64,000 nucleotides of DNA from Methanobrevibacter thaueri (GTDB taxonomy: Archaea; Methanobacteriota; Methanobacteria; Methanobacteriales; Methanobacteriaceae): positions 62,001 through 126,000 of the forward strand of contig NZ_MZGS01000028.1 of the NCBI RefSeq assembly GCF_003111625.1, given 5' to 3'. Numbering within the stretch: position 1 is the stretch's first letter; every line of letters starts with the position of its first letter. Position numbers and translations under genes: made by a program. Below, in pieces: positions 16,502-25,024 of the stretch. Under the pieces are notes generated by a model. That model searched no databases and was not told the DNA's origin. It was given only the letters and a program-made list of their open reading frames with translations.

Positions 16502-17903
16502 TGAAAACGGCAAATTCCATTTGGACGCTAAAGATAAAGCTATTCTTCAAAAATGTGTATATGAAAATCCATATATACCATTTAATCCATTTCCAAAGCA
16601 GGCTGAAATGATATTGGCTACTGAAAAGGAAGTGTTGATTGGTGGTGCAGCTGGAGGAAGTAAATCAACCAGTCTGTTAATGAGGGCTTTATTCTATGTT
16701 CAGGATGATGCCAATGAATATCATGCGTTAATATTAAGAAGAACATTATCAGATTTAAAAAGAAAAGGAGCATTAATCCACAAAGCCAGTCAATGGCTTA
16801 ACAGAAAAGAAATTCAAAACAATCCGGCTATTAGGCCAAAATGGGATGGAACTGAACATTCATGGACATTTCCAAACGGCAATTCATTAACATTCGGATA
16901 TTTAAGAAACATTAACGACTTGGATACTTATCAAGGTTCAGAATATCAATTCATAGGAATAGATGAACTGACACAACTTGAAAGATTCAAATATATTTAT
17001 ATGAGGTCCCGTGTAAGGAAAACTAAAGACAATAAACTTCCGACACAGTTAATGTGCTCCAGTAATCCTGGTAAGCGTGGGAATAAATGGGTACGTGAAA
17101 GATTCATTGAAAAGATTGATGAGGATATTCGGGACAAATCACAAATAAGATTTATTTCATCCAGCTATTTGGATAACATTTATTTGGATAGAAAAGACTA
17201 TGAAGAATATCTCATGGGTCTTGATAGGGTCACAAGGGAACAGTTAATGAATGGTAACTGGTATGCTTCAGTTAAAGGTCAGTTATTCGATGAATCAGAC
17301 TTCCACCTAATCTCATATAATGAATACATGAAAATACCAATAGTTAGAGTTATCAGATATTGGGATCTTGCTGCAACTGAAGTTTTGAATGATGACAAAT
17401 TGAAAGGTAGTGATCCGGATTTTACTGCTGGAGTTCTGCTGGCTAAAGATCTAAACGGCAACATTTACATTATTGATTCATATGAATTTCAGCTTGAGTC
17501 AAGAAACTTGATCAATGAAATCCTCAACACTGCAGCACGTGACAAGTCAGATGTACAGTATATTGAACTCGATGGGAGCACAGGTAAAAACTTCGGATTA
17601 TTAATAATTGATGAGTTAACGAGAAGAGGATTCACTACTGGAACCGGTAACTCAAGAGAGAATAAAGTAGACCGTGCAAGAAGAGTTTCTGCAGATATTC
17701 AAAAAAATGGAATTTACTTAGTTGGAAAGGATTCGGCCGGGTTCACGAAAAAATGGGCCATGGAATTTCTAGAGAAAATAACAGCATATCCAAATGAAGC
17801 TATTCATGATGACTGTGTTGTAGCATTCACCGGAGGTTATGAAAAAATAGCTACAGAAAATCAAACTAAAAGAGTTAATGTAGATAAATGGTATTCTACA
17901 TAA
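16494..17903 (+). CDS. Phage terminase large subunit
   Basis: About 469 aa. The ATPase motor has Walker A VLIGGAAGGSKSTSL and Walker B QFIGIDEL. The nuclease domain starts with VIRYWDLAATEV, followed by YIELDGSTGKNFG and AIHDDCVVAFTGG, giving the acidic residues of the RNase-H-like fold. It packages viral DNA into the prohead. The start is uncertain: ATG at 16494 or at 16485; both overlap the small subunit gene. No portal gene follows, so packaging cannot be completed from this locus alone. Confidence 0.9.
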   Translation: MYDENGKFHLDAKDKAILQKCVYENPYIPFNPFPKQAEMILATEKEVLIGGAAGGSKSTSLLMRALFYVQDDANEYHALILRRTLSDLKRKGALIHKASQWLNRKEIQNNPAIRPKWDGTEHSWTFPNGNSLTFGYLRNINDLDTYQGSEYQFIGIDELTQLERFKYIYMRSRVRKTKDNKLPTQLMCSSNPGKRGNKWVRERFIEKIDEDIRDKSQIRFISSSYLDNIYLDRKDYEEYLMGLDRVTREQLMNGNWYASVKGQLFDESDFHLISYNEYMKIPIVRVIRYWDLAATEVLNDDKLKGSDPDFTAGVLLAKDLNGNIYIIDSYEFQLESRNLINEILNTAARDKSDVQYIELDGSTGKNFGLLIIDELTRRGFTTGTGNSRENKVDRARRVSADIQKNGIYLVGKDSAGFTKKWAMEFLEKITAYPNEAIHDDCVVAFTGGYEKIATENQTKRVNVDKWYST

Positions 17904-17994
17904 AAAAATAAATTATAATTTAGATAATAATTTATTTATCCTCTTATTAACAGATTGTAATATGATAAAATAAAAAACGGAGGATTTGGATTTT

Positions 17995-18180
17995 ATGAAT
18001 GATATAATATTTAACGACTGTGAATACCGTTACGCCAACTCCAACATGAAGCTGGTCAAAAGGAACCAAAAGTTGCATAATCCAGATTCGCCCTTGCTGA
18101 TTGGGGAAGTTAAAGATGGTGATGTTGTAAAAGAGGTTAATGAACCCAGCTATATTGATTCACAAACTAGGTTGCTTTGA
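17995..18180 (+). CDS. Short ORF of a decaying repeat family
   Basis: 61 aa from the ATG at 17995, with GGAGG at 17979-17983. The core (KLVKRNQKLHNPDSPLLIGE, then VVKEVNEPSYID) recurs in broken form at about 20239-20461 and 22862-22945. The copy at 20239 keeps an upstream CFHCSRTNF, so this ORF may itself be a fragment of a longer Cys-containing protein. Function unknown. Confidence 0.45.
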   Translation: MNDIIFNDCEYRYANSNMKLVKRNQKLHNPDSPLLIGEVKDGDVVKEVNEPSYIDSQTRLL

Positions 18181-18236
18181 TTTTTAGTTTTGCAATATTG
18201 GGGTATGTTTATATTAAGAGAAAATTACATTTTCAA

Positions 18237-18309
18237 TAGAGACAATCTCTGCTTTACCTGCATTCAATACTATTGAACTGGCCCACATTATGGAAGGCGA
18301 GGAAGTTTA
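18237..18309 (+). pseudogene. Gene remnant, 3' end only
   Basis: A plus-strand frame without a start reads ETISALPAFNTIELAHIMEG then EEV and a stop. It looks like the C-terminus of a lost protein, lying among other decayed pieces after the terminase. Family not recognised. Confidence 0.3.
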
Positions 18310-18350
18310 ATGTACAAGATTGTGTTTAAAGAAAAAAGAAGAAGAGAAAA

Positions 18351-18758
18351 CTATCTGACAATACTTTTAGCAAAGTTTACGGCTTCGTTTATATCTTCTT
18401 CGTTTGGATGACCTCTATGAACGAATTTAAATTGTCCTCTGCAATGGAATTCTCTATCATCCATGTTTAATCCACATTTTTCAGCTTCTTTTTTTATTTG
18501 CTTATAGGTTGATTCGATAAGAGCTGCGGATGAGACATTAACAATACTTCCAACATTCACATCAATATTTTTGAGGAATTCCTTGACTTTTGAATCTGCT
18601 CCAGCATTATATACACTATTTCCCAAGAACAATATGTCAACATCTTCGTTTAAAGGTTCATCTATTGTTTTTGGAGCAACACCGATAGCTTCACCTATTG
18701 CTTCTGCAAGTTTTTCAGTATTTCCAGTTTTTGAATAATATCTTATTGCAATTTTCAT
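18351..18758 (-). CDS. Flavodoxin-like protein
   Basis: 135 aa. KIAIRYYSKTGNTEKLAEAI holds the FMN phosphate-binding loop, and FLGNSVYNAGAD matches the second FMN loop. It follows an NAD(P)H-type FMN reductase gene by 26 nt on the same strand, so the two likely form an operon that transfers electrons through FMN. A conserved end HPNEEDINEAVNFAKSIV also appears in the flavodoxin at 13098 (HPNEKDFRKAREFIK), so the two flavodoxins are relatives. Confidence 0.85.
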   Translation of the reverse strand: MKIAIRYYSKTGNTEKLAEAIGEAIGVAPKTIDEPLNEDVDILFLGNSVYNAGADSKVKEFLKNIDVNVGSIVNVSSAALIESTYKQIKKEAEKCGLNMDDREFHCRGQFKFVHRGHPNEEDINEAVNFAKSIVR

Positions 18759-18784
18759 TTTAAAACCTTCCTTGAATTGTATTA

Positions 18785-19330
18785 CTACTCACAAACCCAA
18801 CTAATTAACTCATTAATTTGGCTTTGTTGGTTGTCTTTACTTTCAAATCCTTTAGGATCATTGTTTTCACTACACATAACATTTTTGTGAGCACCAAATC
18901 TTAATACTCCAAATTCAAATGCGACATGTTCAGCTACAGGTGTGTAATCTGCTTCTCCTCCACCATAGCTGAATACTATACCTATTTTTTTTGATTCGTC
19001 TGGTGCTTTCATCTCTTTTGCAGGATTGAATTTGGAATAGAATCTGTCAATTAAAGCATCGACCATTCCAGGAAGCCTTCCAAAGAAAATAGGGGTGATA
19101 ATAAATGCACCGTCACATTCTTCCAGATCATTGATTAAATCATATGCATCATCTTGAACTATGCATTCGTCTTTTGCCTTACAAGCATTATCAGCTTGAC
19201 AAAATCCGATTTCTTTATCTTTTATATTGAATATTTCAACGTCTCCATCAATTTTTTCTTTGATGAAATTTGCAATTGCATATGAGTTTCCTTTTCTTGT
19301 ACTTCCATTTATAACGATATATTTTGCCAT
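18785..19330 (-). CDS. NADPH-dependent FMN reductase/flavodoxin-fold protein
   Basis: 181 aa. The N-terminus YIVINGSTRKGNSYAIANFI is the FMN-binding loop of the NADPH-dependent FMN reductase family, and FIITPIFFGRLPGMVDALID is its second signature. Three Cys residues in FCQADNACKAKDECIVQDD resemble the region found in iron-sulfur flavoproteins. It is probably a cytosolic redox enzyme or quinone/disulfide reductase. A palindrome lies 23-40 nt upstream of its start. Confidence 0.88.
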   Translation of the reverse strand: MAKYIVINGSTRKGNSYAIANFIKEKIDGDVEIFNIKDKEIGFCQADNACKAKDECIVQDDAYDLINDLEECDGAFIITPIFFGRLPGMVDALIDRFYSKFNPAKEMKAPDESKKIGIVFSYGGGEADYTPVAEHVAFEFGVLRFGAHKNVMCSENNDPKGFESKDNQQSQINELISWVCE

Positions 19331-19352
19331 AATTAATACTCTCCTTTGTTGA

Positions 19353-19370
19353 AATAACTTTAAAGTTATT
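19353..19370. promoter_or_regulatory. Perfect 18-bp palindrome, operator
   Basis: AATAACTTTAAAGTTATT is fully self-complementary. It lies between the FMN reductase gene and the divergent winged-helix gene, next to a TATATTATGATATATG promoter-like run. A dimeric HTH repressor is the likely ligand; the divergent regulator at 19497 is the obvious candidate. Confidence 0.65.
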
Positions 19371-19496
19371 ATATATTATGATATATGAGGTCGTATTAAT
19401 ATAGTTAATCGTTATATAAATGTAGCAGGTGCATAATGGTAACCTTTAACAACACTATAGAAACATTTTTAAATTCACTCCTACAAAGACTATTAC

Positions 19497-20198
19497 ATGA
19501 GTGAAAGTGATGAAATAATCAAAAGACTGGACAGAATAGAAAATGAATTGATTACAATAAAAGAAAATAATTACAATCAAAACCTTCAAACTGCCATTGA
19601 AAGCATTAGGGACACCTACTCTAATTCAATCAAGAAAAATTTTGCAGACAATCTGGGGGAGAAGTGTAGTGAATTTTATCTCCCAAATTGCAAAAATGAA
19701 GAGTGCAAACAATTTATAGTCCAAGAGTTCAAAGAACTTTTTTTAAATACTCAAGAAACAGACCTCAACAAACTTAATGAACAGCTGGATGAAAAATTTT
19801 ATTCTGTATGTGGCGTAGAATGTAGTCCATGCTACAATAACTTTAAGGAATACTTCTTTGAAGAGTTGAAGATGATCAATTCCATTAATGTGTCATATGA
19901 ACTTAATGAAAATGAACCGATTGAAAAGTTGGATGTGGATATGTTAATTTCCGATGTATTTGAACCGTTATCGAGCAAGCAAAGGGTTATCATAATAGAA
20001 TCGTTATATGTAGAAAACAAATCATATACTCAACTTTCACATTTAACTAAATTAAGGGGAGGAAACCTACTGTTCCACCTTGAAAAACTACAGGATGCAG
20101 GTTTAATCTCACAAAAACAAGACCGTGGCGAATACCTGCTCACAAAAAAAGGTTATACAACTTTGTCCTTAATAAATCAATTTCAAAAATTAATGTAA
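19497..20198 (+). CDS. Winged-helix regulator with Cys-rich N-terminal half
   Basis: 233 aa. The C-terminal ~95 residues are an ArsR-like winged helix (VFEPLSSKQRVIIIESLYVE, then LTKLRGGNLLFHLEKLQDAG and the wing RGEYLLTKKGY). The N-terminal part starts with a coiled coil and has Cys pairs in GEKCSEFYLPNCKNEECKQ and VCGVECSPCYNN, which could bind metal or sense redox state. It is divergent from the FMN reductase-flavodoxin operon and probably controls it. The ligand is not known. Confidence 0.75.
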   Translation: MSESDEIIKRLDRIENELITIKENNYNQNLQTAIESIRDTYSNSIKKNFADNLGEKCSEFYLPNCKNEECKQFIVQEFKELFLNTQETDLNKLNEQLDEKFYSVCGVECSPCYNNFKEYFFEELKMINSINVSYELNENEPIEKLDVDMLISDVFEPLSSKQRVIIIESLYVENKSYTQLSHLTKLRGGNLLFHLEKLQDAGLISQKQDRGEYLLTKKGYTTLSLINQFQKLM

Positions 20199-20792
20199 TT
20201 ACAATAATTGGCCACATTTATACGGGTTATAATGTGTCATTGAGAAAGAATTTGCCAAGCAATATTGTTTTCACTGTTCACGAACAAATTTCACTATACG
20301 TATCGGAGAATTTGGTTATTATTATGCCCACGCCAATATGGAACTGGTCAAAAGGAACCAGAAGTGACACAATCCTAATTCTCCGTTGATACTTGCTGAG
20401 ATTAAAGAGAGGGAGTTGTAAAAGAGGTAAATGACCCAGCTATATTGACAGCCAACAAACATTGATTTGATTTCGCCAATAAAATTATTGTTTTGAAATT
20501 ATAATATTGTTATCATTCTTAAATATTGTTTTATTTTATTTTAATCGTTTATTATTAAAATAAATAATTTTAAATAGTTTATAATTAATAATATCTATAA
20601 AAATATGATTAAATTTTTTATTTATTTTTTTTGATATATTTCTTAAAATAAATTAGTAATTGCTTAAATAAAATTAGTATAATTACTTAAATATGAATAG
20701 TATAATTACTTAATTGGTGGTATGTGGAATATATTAAAAGATATGTTTTGCATATAATGTAATATTTATAATTTTAAAACTAAATTATTATC
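20199..20792. other. AT-rich gap with a decayed gene copy
   Basis: 594 bp. The left third holds the pseudogene at 20239-20461. The right part (20470-20792) is very AT-rich with repeated ATTACTTAAAT-type runs near 20655-20710 and offers the promoter of the ABC membrane protein gene. No further gene was seen. Confidence 0.6.
20239..20461 (+). pseudogene. Decayed second copy of the 17995 family
   Basis: A stop-interrupted frame reads IEKEFAKQYCFHCSRTNF, then NMELVKRNQK, a stop, then HNPNSPLILAEIKE. This matches the ORF at 17995 over the KLVKRNQK-HNP-SPL region, and the DNA further on (GTTGTAAAAGAGGTAAATGA) matches the end of that ORF in another frame. It is longer at the 5' side and shows a CxxC motif. 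Confidence 0.6.
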
Positions 20793-22778
20793 ATGAAAAA
20801 GTTTTTGAGTGTTGCATTAAAATTCCAATGGAAAACAATAGTGTTTATTTTCGCATTAATAATCATTCAGACATTCGTTCAAATGGAAATAATTGATTTG
20901 TTCGGTGCGGCTTTGACTGGAGTCAAAGAACAGAACGTTGATTTGCTTTTCAAATCAGGATTATATATGTTAATGTATACCGTCATTTCAATGATTGCCG
21001 TTTATGTCATCTCTTTTCTCACAACAAGAGTGGCTTCAAAATCAGCATATACTGTCCGTGAGAAAATATTCCATATTCTGATGAACTTGCCTCGTGAGGA
21101 AATTGATAAATTTAAAATTTCAGGGCTAGTTACAAGGTCAACCAGAGGTATGTCCTCCGAACAGGGATTTATAGTGATGATACTCGAACAGTTAATGCTT
21201 ATTCCAGTTACATTCGTAGCAATTGTATATGAAATAGCATTGATTGATGGAACTTATGCATTATTTTTCTTAGGATTTATTGGTGTTCTTTCTGCAATCA
21301 TAATTTTTAGAATGAAACAGATTGTGGAAATATTTTTCAGAGCTAAAAAGACATATGGTAAACTAAATTTATTATTCTTATCCAAAATCAATGATATAGC
21401 TGGCAGGATTCCATTTAACAAACAGGAGTATGAAGTCGAATTTGAAAAGGCATGTGAGAACTCCTATGATAAAAATGTCATCTATATTAAAAGTCAATGT
21501 TACCTCGGACCAATATTAATGTGGGGTTTATATGTTATTGTCCTGGTTACATTGGCAATGGTTAATTCAGGATACACCATTGGATTTGAAACTGATAGTG
21601 TAATTGATTCATTCATTATTCTGGTATATGTTGCCTACTTCATCACTACTCTAGCTAATATTCCTGCATTAATTGACAGATGGCCACGTGCATATGCCAC
21701 TTCTGTGCGTTTGGAGGAAGTCTTGAATATTGAAGATAAAATCATAAAATCCAATACAAATGATAATCTGAAGGAAATAGAGATTGTTGAGGAGGATATT
21801 GCTCAAGAGGCTAAGGGCATATGGGATGAAAGAAAGGGTATCTCTGAAAAATTCACTGCATTGTTAAAAGAGGATAAGGCCAAAGTAAGAATATCAATGA
21901 TTTTACTTACGATATCCACATTGTGCATGGTTTATGCCCCAAAAGTTGCCGGAAAAACAGTTGATTTATTGGCTTCCAATTGGAATTCAACTAATGACCC
22001 TGCTATCTACATTAGTCTTGCCCTGTTGCTGGTATTGTATTCAGTAGGATATCTGTTTAAATTACCTCCAAAGAGAATCATGGGGGCCACAGGTGAAAAA
22101 GTAGCATATGATTTAAGAGTGAAATTATTTGATAAGCTTGATGCTGTTGGTTCCGATTTCATTCAGGAAAATTCAAAGGGTCTTGTTCTATCCAGACTAA
22201 ACAACGATGTGATGAACATCAGGGAGTTTGTTTCATCTAAATTTACTGAAATTTATGCGCAGATTCTATTTATAGTCTTTGTAATAGTGTTGATTGTGAT
22301 GACAGACTTCAGGTTGAGCTTAATATACCTTGTGATATTGCCGGTTTATGCCGTTTGCTTTTATGTATGTGATGTCAAATCTAAAAACTATTACGATGGT
22401 CATCAAATGCAGTTGGGGAGATTGATGAGCTATTTTGAAAGAGGCCTGTCAAATCGTGATTCATTCCATGAAAAAGGGTTTAAAAAAATGAATCAAACTG
22501 TAATTGACTATTATGTCAAATCCAAAAACGTTACTAATTTTATGGTGCCTGTTACAACCCTTTTAACAAATATAAGTAAGATAACTGTTTATATTGCGGG
22601 GATTTACTTTTTAGCAGGTAATGAGATTCAGATAGGGACTCTATTGGCAGTTATTATGTATGGGCAATTATTAACAGATCCTATTAAAAAGCTAAGTTCC
22701 TCGATGGCCACTATTGAAACTTCATTTTCAAGCATCAAAAGGATATTTGCAATCATTGACTATAAAAACGATAAATAA
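20793..22778 (+). CDS. ABC exporter membrane protein: two TM domains, no ATPase domain
   Basis: 661 aa. Residues ~1-320 form one type I exporter TM domain (start FQWKTIVFIFALIIIQTF; end RWPRAYATSVRLEEVLNIED, the usual linker into the ATPase domain). A short acidic linker follows, then a second TM domain at ~355-660 (KVRISMILLTISTLCMVYAP; end SSMATIETSFSSIKRIFAII). In normal exporters each TM domain is followed by a ~240-residue nucleotide-binding domain. Here neither has Walker A, signature or Walker B. The frame is otherwise intact. It may need a separate ATPase, may act as a non-transport membrane protein, or is a precise double deletion. Confidence 0.85.
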   Translation: MKKFLSVALKFQWKTIVFIFALIIIQTFVQMEIIDLFGAALTGVKEQNVDLLFKSGLYMLMYTVISMIAVYVISFLTTRVASKSAYTVREKIFHILMNLPREEIDKFKISGLVTRSTRGMSSEQGFIVMILEQLMLIPVTFVAIVYEIALIDGTYALFFLGFIGVLSAIIIFRMKQIVEIFFRAKKTYGKLNLLFLSKINDIAGRIPFNKQEYEVEFEKACENSYDKNVIYIKSQCYLGPILMWGLYVIVLVTLAMVNSGYTIGFETDSVIDSFIILVYVAYFITTLANIPALIDRWPRAYATSVRLEEVLNIEDKIIKSNTNDNLKEIEIVEEDIAQEAKGIWDERKGISEKFTALLKEDKAKVRISMILLTISTLCMVYAPKVAGKTVDLLASNWNSTNDPAIYISLALLLVLYSVGYLFKLPPKRIMGATGEKVAYDLRVKLFDKLDAVGSDFIQENSKGLVLSRLNNDVMNIREFVSSKFTEIYAQILFIVFVIVLIVMTDFRLSLIYLVILPVYAVCFYVCDVKSKNYYDGHQMQLGRLMSYFERGLSNRDSFHEKGFKKMNQTVIDYYVKSKNVTNFMVPVTTLLTNISKITVYIAGIYFLAGNEIQIGTLLAVIMYGQLLTDPIKKLSSSMATIETSFSSIKRIFAIIDYKNDK

Positions 22779-22861
22779 TTGAATTTCAATCATCTTGATG
22801 TCTGATGTAAGCTCAATTATTCTTGCAATTTGAATTGATGCTTTTTTTGAATAATTCTTTG

Positions 22862-22945
22862 AGGTTTCATAATCCGATTTGCCATTGATGATTGGTGTTG
22901 TTGTAAAAGAAGTCAATGAACTCAGTTATATTGATTTACAACAAA
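22862..22945 (+). pseudogene. Third, shortest copy of the 17995 family
   Basis: DNA from about 22867 (TTTCATAATCCGATTTGCC) to 22945 (AGTTATATTGATTTACAAC) aligns with the 3' half of the ORF at 17995. It has no start and has lost the frame. It lies between the ABC membrane protein and RhuM genes. Confidence 0.5.
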
Positions 22946-22967
22946 AATTATTTTAAACTAAATTATA

Positions 22968-24011
22968 TTATTTTCCTTCTAGACGTTTAATATCTAAAAT
23001 CATTTGATCAAAGTCAGAAATGAAGTTTTCATCTTGCACTACTCTGAATTTTTCATATTTTTCAAGCACATGTTCTCGTGCTTCTTCAGCAGATATCTTA
23101 CCTTTGCCAACAAGAATTGGCAGCCTTCGAAGTTTAAGGTAGTCATCCAGCAGTTCTTTCCAATCTTTCATACCCATTGGGATTCTATCCTCTGCGCGTG
23201 ATTCGGCTAAATTCAAAAAACCTTCTACTAAACTATTTAATCTTGATAATTCATTTTGATTCAAATAATTTTTGGATATGACCACGTCACTTTGTAGTAT
23301 TTTTCCATTTGGTGCTTTTTTCCAGGTTGTCAAGCCCATATGAGGATTTTCAATATCGCTTCGTGTTTCTATGAGTTCTGCTGCAGTATGGTTGCTTATT
23401 GCAAATATCAGTTTGTTTTGTACTGTGGCAAAGAATTCTTTTGTTATGTCTGCATCTTTGTTATAATCAAAGCTTGTTGCATAAATGTCTGTGATTTTTT
23501 GATTGAATCTTCTCTCTGAAGCCCTTATTTCTCGTATGGTTTCTAATAATTCATCGAAATAGTCTTCTGTAAATCTTCCACCTTTTTTCAGAAGTTCTTT
23601 ATCGATGACAAATCCTTTTATCATATATTCCTTTAATATTTTATTGGCCCAACGGCGGAACTGTGTTGCTTCTTTACTGTTTATTCTGTATCCTATTGAT
23701 ATGATTGCGTCAAGATTATACCATTTTTGGGGCCTACCTCGATTATTTGATTTTTTTAAGGATTTCTTAATAAAATTGGGATTGTCTTTAAAAAGGTCTT
23801 TAGAAGATATGCTTACTTCTTTTTCATCTAGCTCTCCTTCTTGGATTATATTTGAGAAATGCATTGAAATATTGGCTGATGTTGTTCCAAATATTTCTGC
23901 TATGACTTTTTGACTTGACCATAATGTTTCGTTTCCAATTATAAACTCAGCTTCTATATCGTTCTGTTCGCTTTTGTATAGTAACTTTTCAATAAGTTTG
24001 AATTCGGGCAT
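22968..24011 (-). CDS. RhuM-family protein
   Basis: 347 aa, normal length for the RhuM family. Clear signatures are ETLWSSQKVIAEIFGTT near the N-terminus, YNLDAIISIGYRINSKEATQ, FRRWANKILKEYMIKGF, and the central GGRFTEDYFDELLETIREIR. The first part resembles Bro-N/KilA-type DNA-binding domains of phage regulators. RhuM proteins are found in defence and pathogenicity islands; their biochemical role is not settled. It lies just left of the repeat at 24092 and may be cargo of a mobile element. Confidence 0.88.
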   Translation of the reverse strand: MPEFKLIEKLLYKSEQNDIEAEFIIGNETLWSSQKVIAEIFGTTSANISMHFSNIIQEGELDEKEVSISSKDLFKDNPNFIKKSLKKSNNRGRPQKWYNLDAIISIGYRINSKEATQFRRWANKILKEYMIKGFVIDKELLKKGGRFTEDYFDELLETIREIRASERRFNQKITDIYATSFDYNKDADITKEFFATVQNKLIFAISNHTAAELIETRSDIENPHMGLTTWKKAPNGKILQSDVVISKNYLNQNELSRLNSLVEGFLNLAESRAEDRIPMGMKDWKELLDDYLKLRRLPILVGKGKISAEEAREHVLEKYEKFRVVQDENFISDFDQMILDIKRLEGK

Positions 24012-24091
24012 ACACTTCCTCCTTGGTTTAATTTAAAAATTTTTATAATTGGTTTTATATATGTTAATGATTATTATATCCAATTTTTGTT

Positions 24092-24215
24092 AGAGCATTT
24101 GATAAGTAATATTTGTTTAATATCTATTGCTAAAGTAGTAGATAATTCCGCTACTTTTCGCCCTTATCTGTTCGTATGTTGTAGAACAAATTTCACTAAA
24201 AGTAGTAGATAATTT
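24092..24215. repeat. Direct repeat copy A, candidate left end of integrated element
   Basis: It matches copy B at 30787-30923: AGAGCATTTGAYAAGTAATA, AAGTAGTAGATAATTC, and a long exact stretch from GAACAAATTTCACTAAAAGT to AGTAGATAATTT. The motif AGTAGTAGATAATT occurs twice within each copy. Copy B adjoins the recombinase gene, so the pair may mark the ends of the 24.2-30.8 kb element. A dispersed repeat is the alternative. Confidence 0.65.
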
Positions 24216-24224
24216 CTATATTGT

Positions 24225-24443
24225 TATCTTGATGATAATGATGAATTATCCTGTAAAAACAAAGAAGGCAATGACGTTGGTTGTGATAACTGTCAGGAAA
24301 ATATTCATTTAAACTGCGATAATTTCAATGCAAAAAAAGATTTCTGCTTAAAATTCTTTAGAGATAACATAAGTGAGTTAAAAGAATGTCAAGAAAAAAC
24401 TGTATTTAATGACACTGACTTAAGCCGCAAATGGTCAAATTAG
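24225..24443 (+). pseudogene. Cys-rich gene remnant
   Basis: A 72-codon frame without a start ends at TAG 24441. It has five Cys residues, including GCDNCQENIHLNCDN, and ends NDTDLSRKWSN. This looks like the C-terminus of a lost protein just inside the left repeat. Family not recognised. Confidence 0.4.
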
Positions 24444-24461
24444 CTATAAAAGTAGCAACAA

Positions 24462-24494
24462 AGAGTTAATGTGGAAAAGTAGTATTCCACATAA
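24462..24494 (+). pseudogene. Ghost of a terminase large subunit C-terminus
   Basis: The frame reads RVNVEK-stop-YST-stop, against RVNVDKWYST-stop at the end of the terminase gene at 17903. A Trp codon (TGG) has become TAG. The following non-coding DNA also keeps a TTTAGAT match. It is too short to have survived as a gene and points to a second, lost prophage copy. Confidence 0.55.
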
Positions 24495-24507
24495 CACTTT
24501 AGATTTA

Positions 24508-24981
24508 TTATTCGTCTTTATTTTCATTATATGCTTTTAATACTTCTTGCCAGGAGTTAGTGTTAACGTTAATGTCAGTTATGTAAACCCAGTCAAGAAT
24601 ATCTTCTAGTTCTTCGCTATTGATTCCTAATATTTCAATAGCTTTTTCTAATAGAGTTTCATCTGGAATTAAAGTTGGTTTAAAATCATTCCATAGGAAT
24701 CTCCAGGCTTTATCTCTTTCTTCATTTTCTGCATTTTTCCTACTTTCTTCAGCATCGTAGTTTTGATTAATTAAAAACAATTCTACTTGCAATTTACCTA
24801 TCTTTTCTGTGATTTCATTAACGTTTCCTATAGGGAATATTCCATCTGCATAACCGAAGTAATGCTTTAAACATTCTTCAACAAATCCAGATAGATTAGG
24901 TATATGTTTTTTTGCTTTTTCTAAAACTTCTTCTTCAATACTGATCTTTAAACTTTTCTTACTCATACTTTCAGCTTCCAT
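24508..24981 (-). CDS. Ribbon-helix-helix-type DNA-binding protein
   Basis: 157 aa. The start KSLKISIEEEVLEKAKKHIP followed by NLSGFVEECLKHYFGY is a ribbon-helix-helix pattern (beta strand, helix, turn, helix) as in CopG/CcdA-like regulators. The rest is a charged helix (KIGKLQVELFLINQNYDAEE) and an acidic C-terminal domain. An internal ATG at 24966 is an alternative start. Two-and-a-half repeats of ATTATGACCATATG lie just upstream, a good candidate for its own operator. It may regulate the element's replication genes. Confidence 0.65.
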   Translation of the reverse strand: MEAESMSKKSLKISIEEEVLEKAKKHIPNLSGFVEECLKHYFGYADGIFPIGNVNEITEKIGKLQVELFLINQNYDAEESRKNAENEERDKAWRFLWNDFKPTLIPDETLLEKAIEILGINSEELEDILDWVYITDINVNTNSWQEVLKAYNENKDE

Positions 24982-25024
24982 TGGTAATACTCAATTCTCA
25001 AAAAGGTGTCAGGGGTCTTGAAAT

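Noticed and set aside
22728-22916. Minus-strand 62-codon frame after the ABC membrane gene
   Set aside because: It overlaps the end of the ABC gene and the decayed repeat copy; no support.
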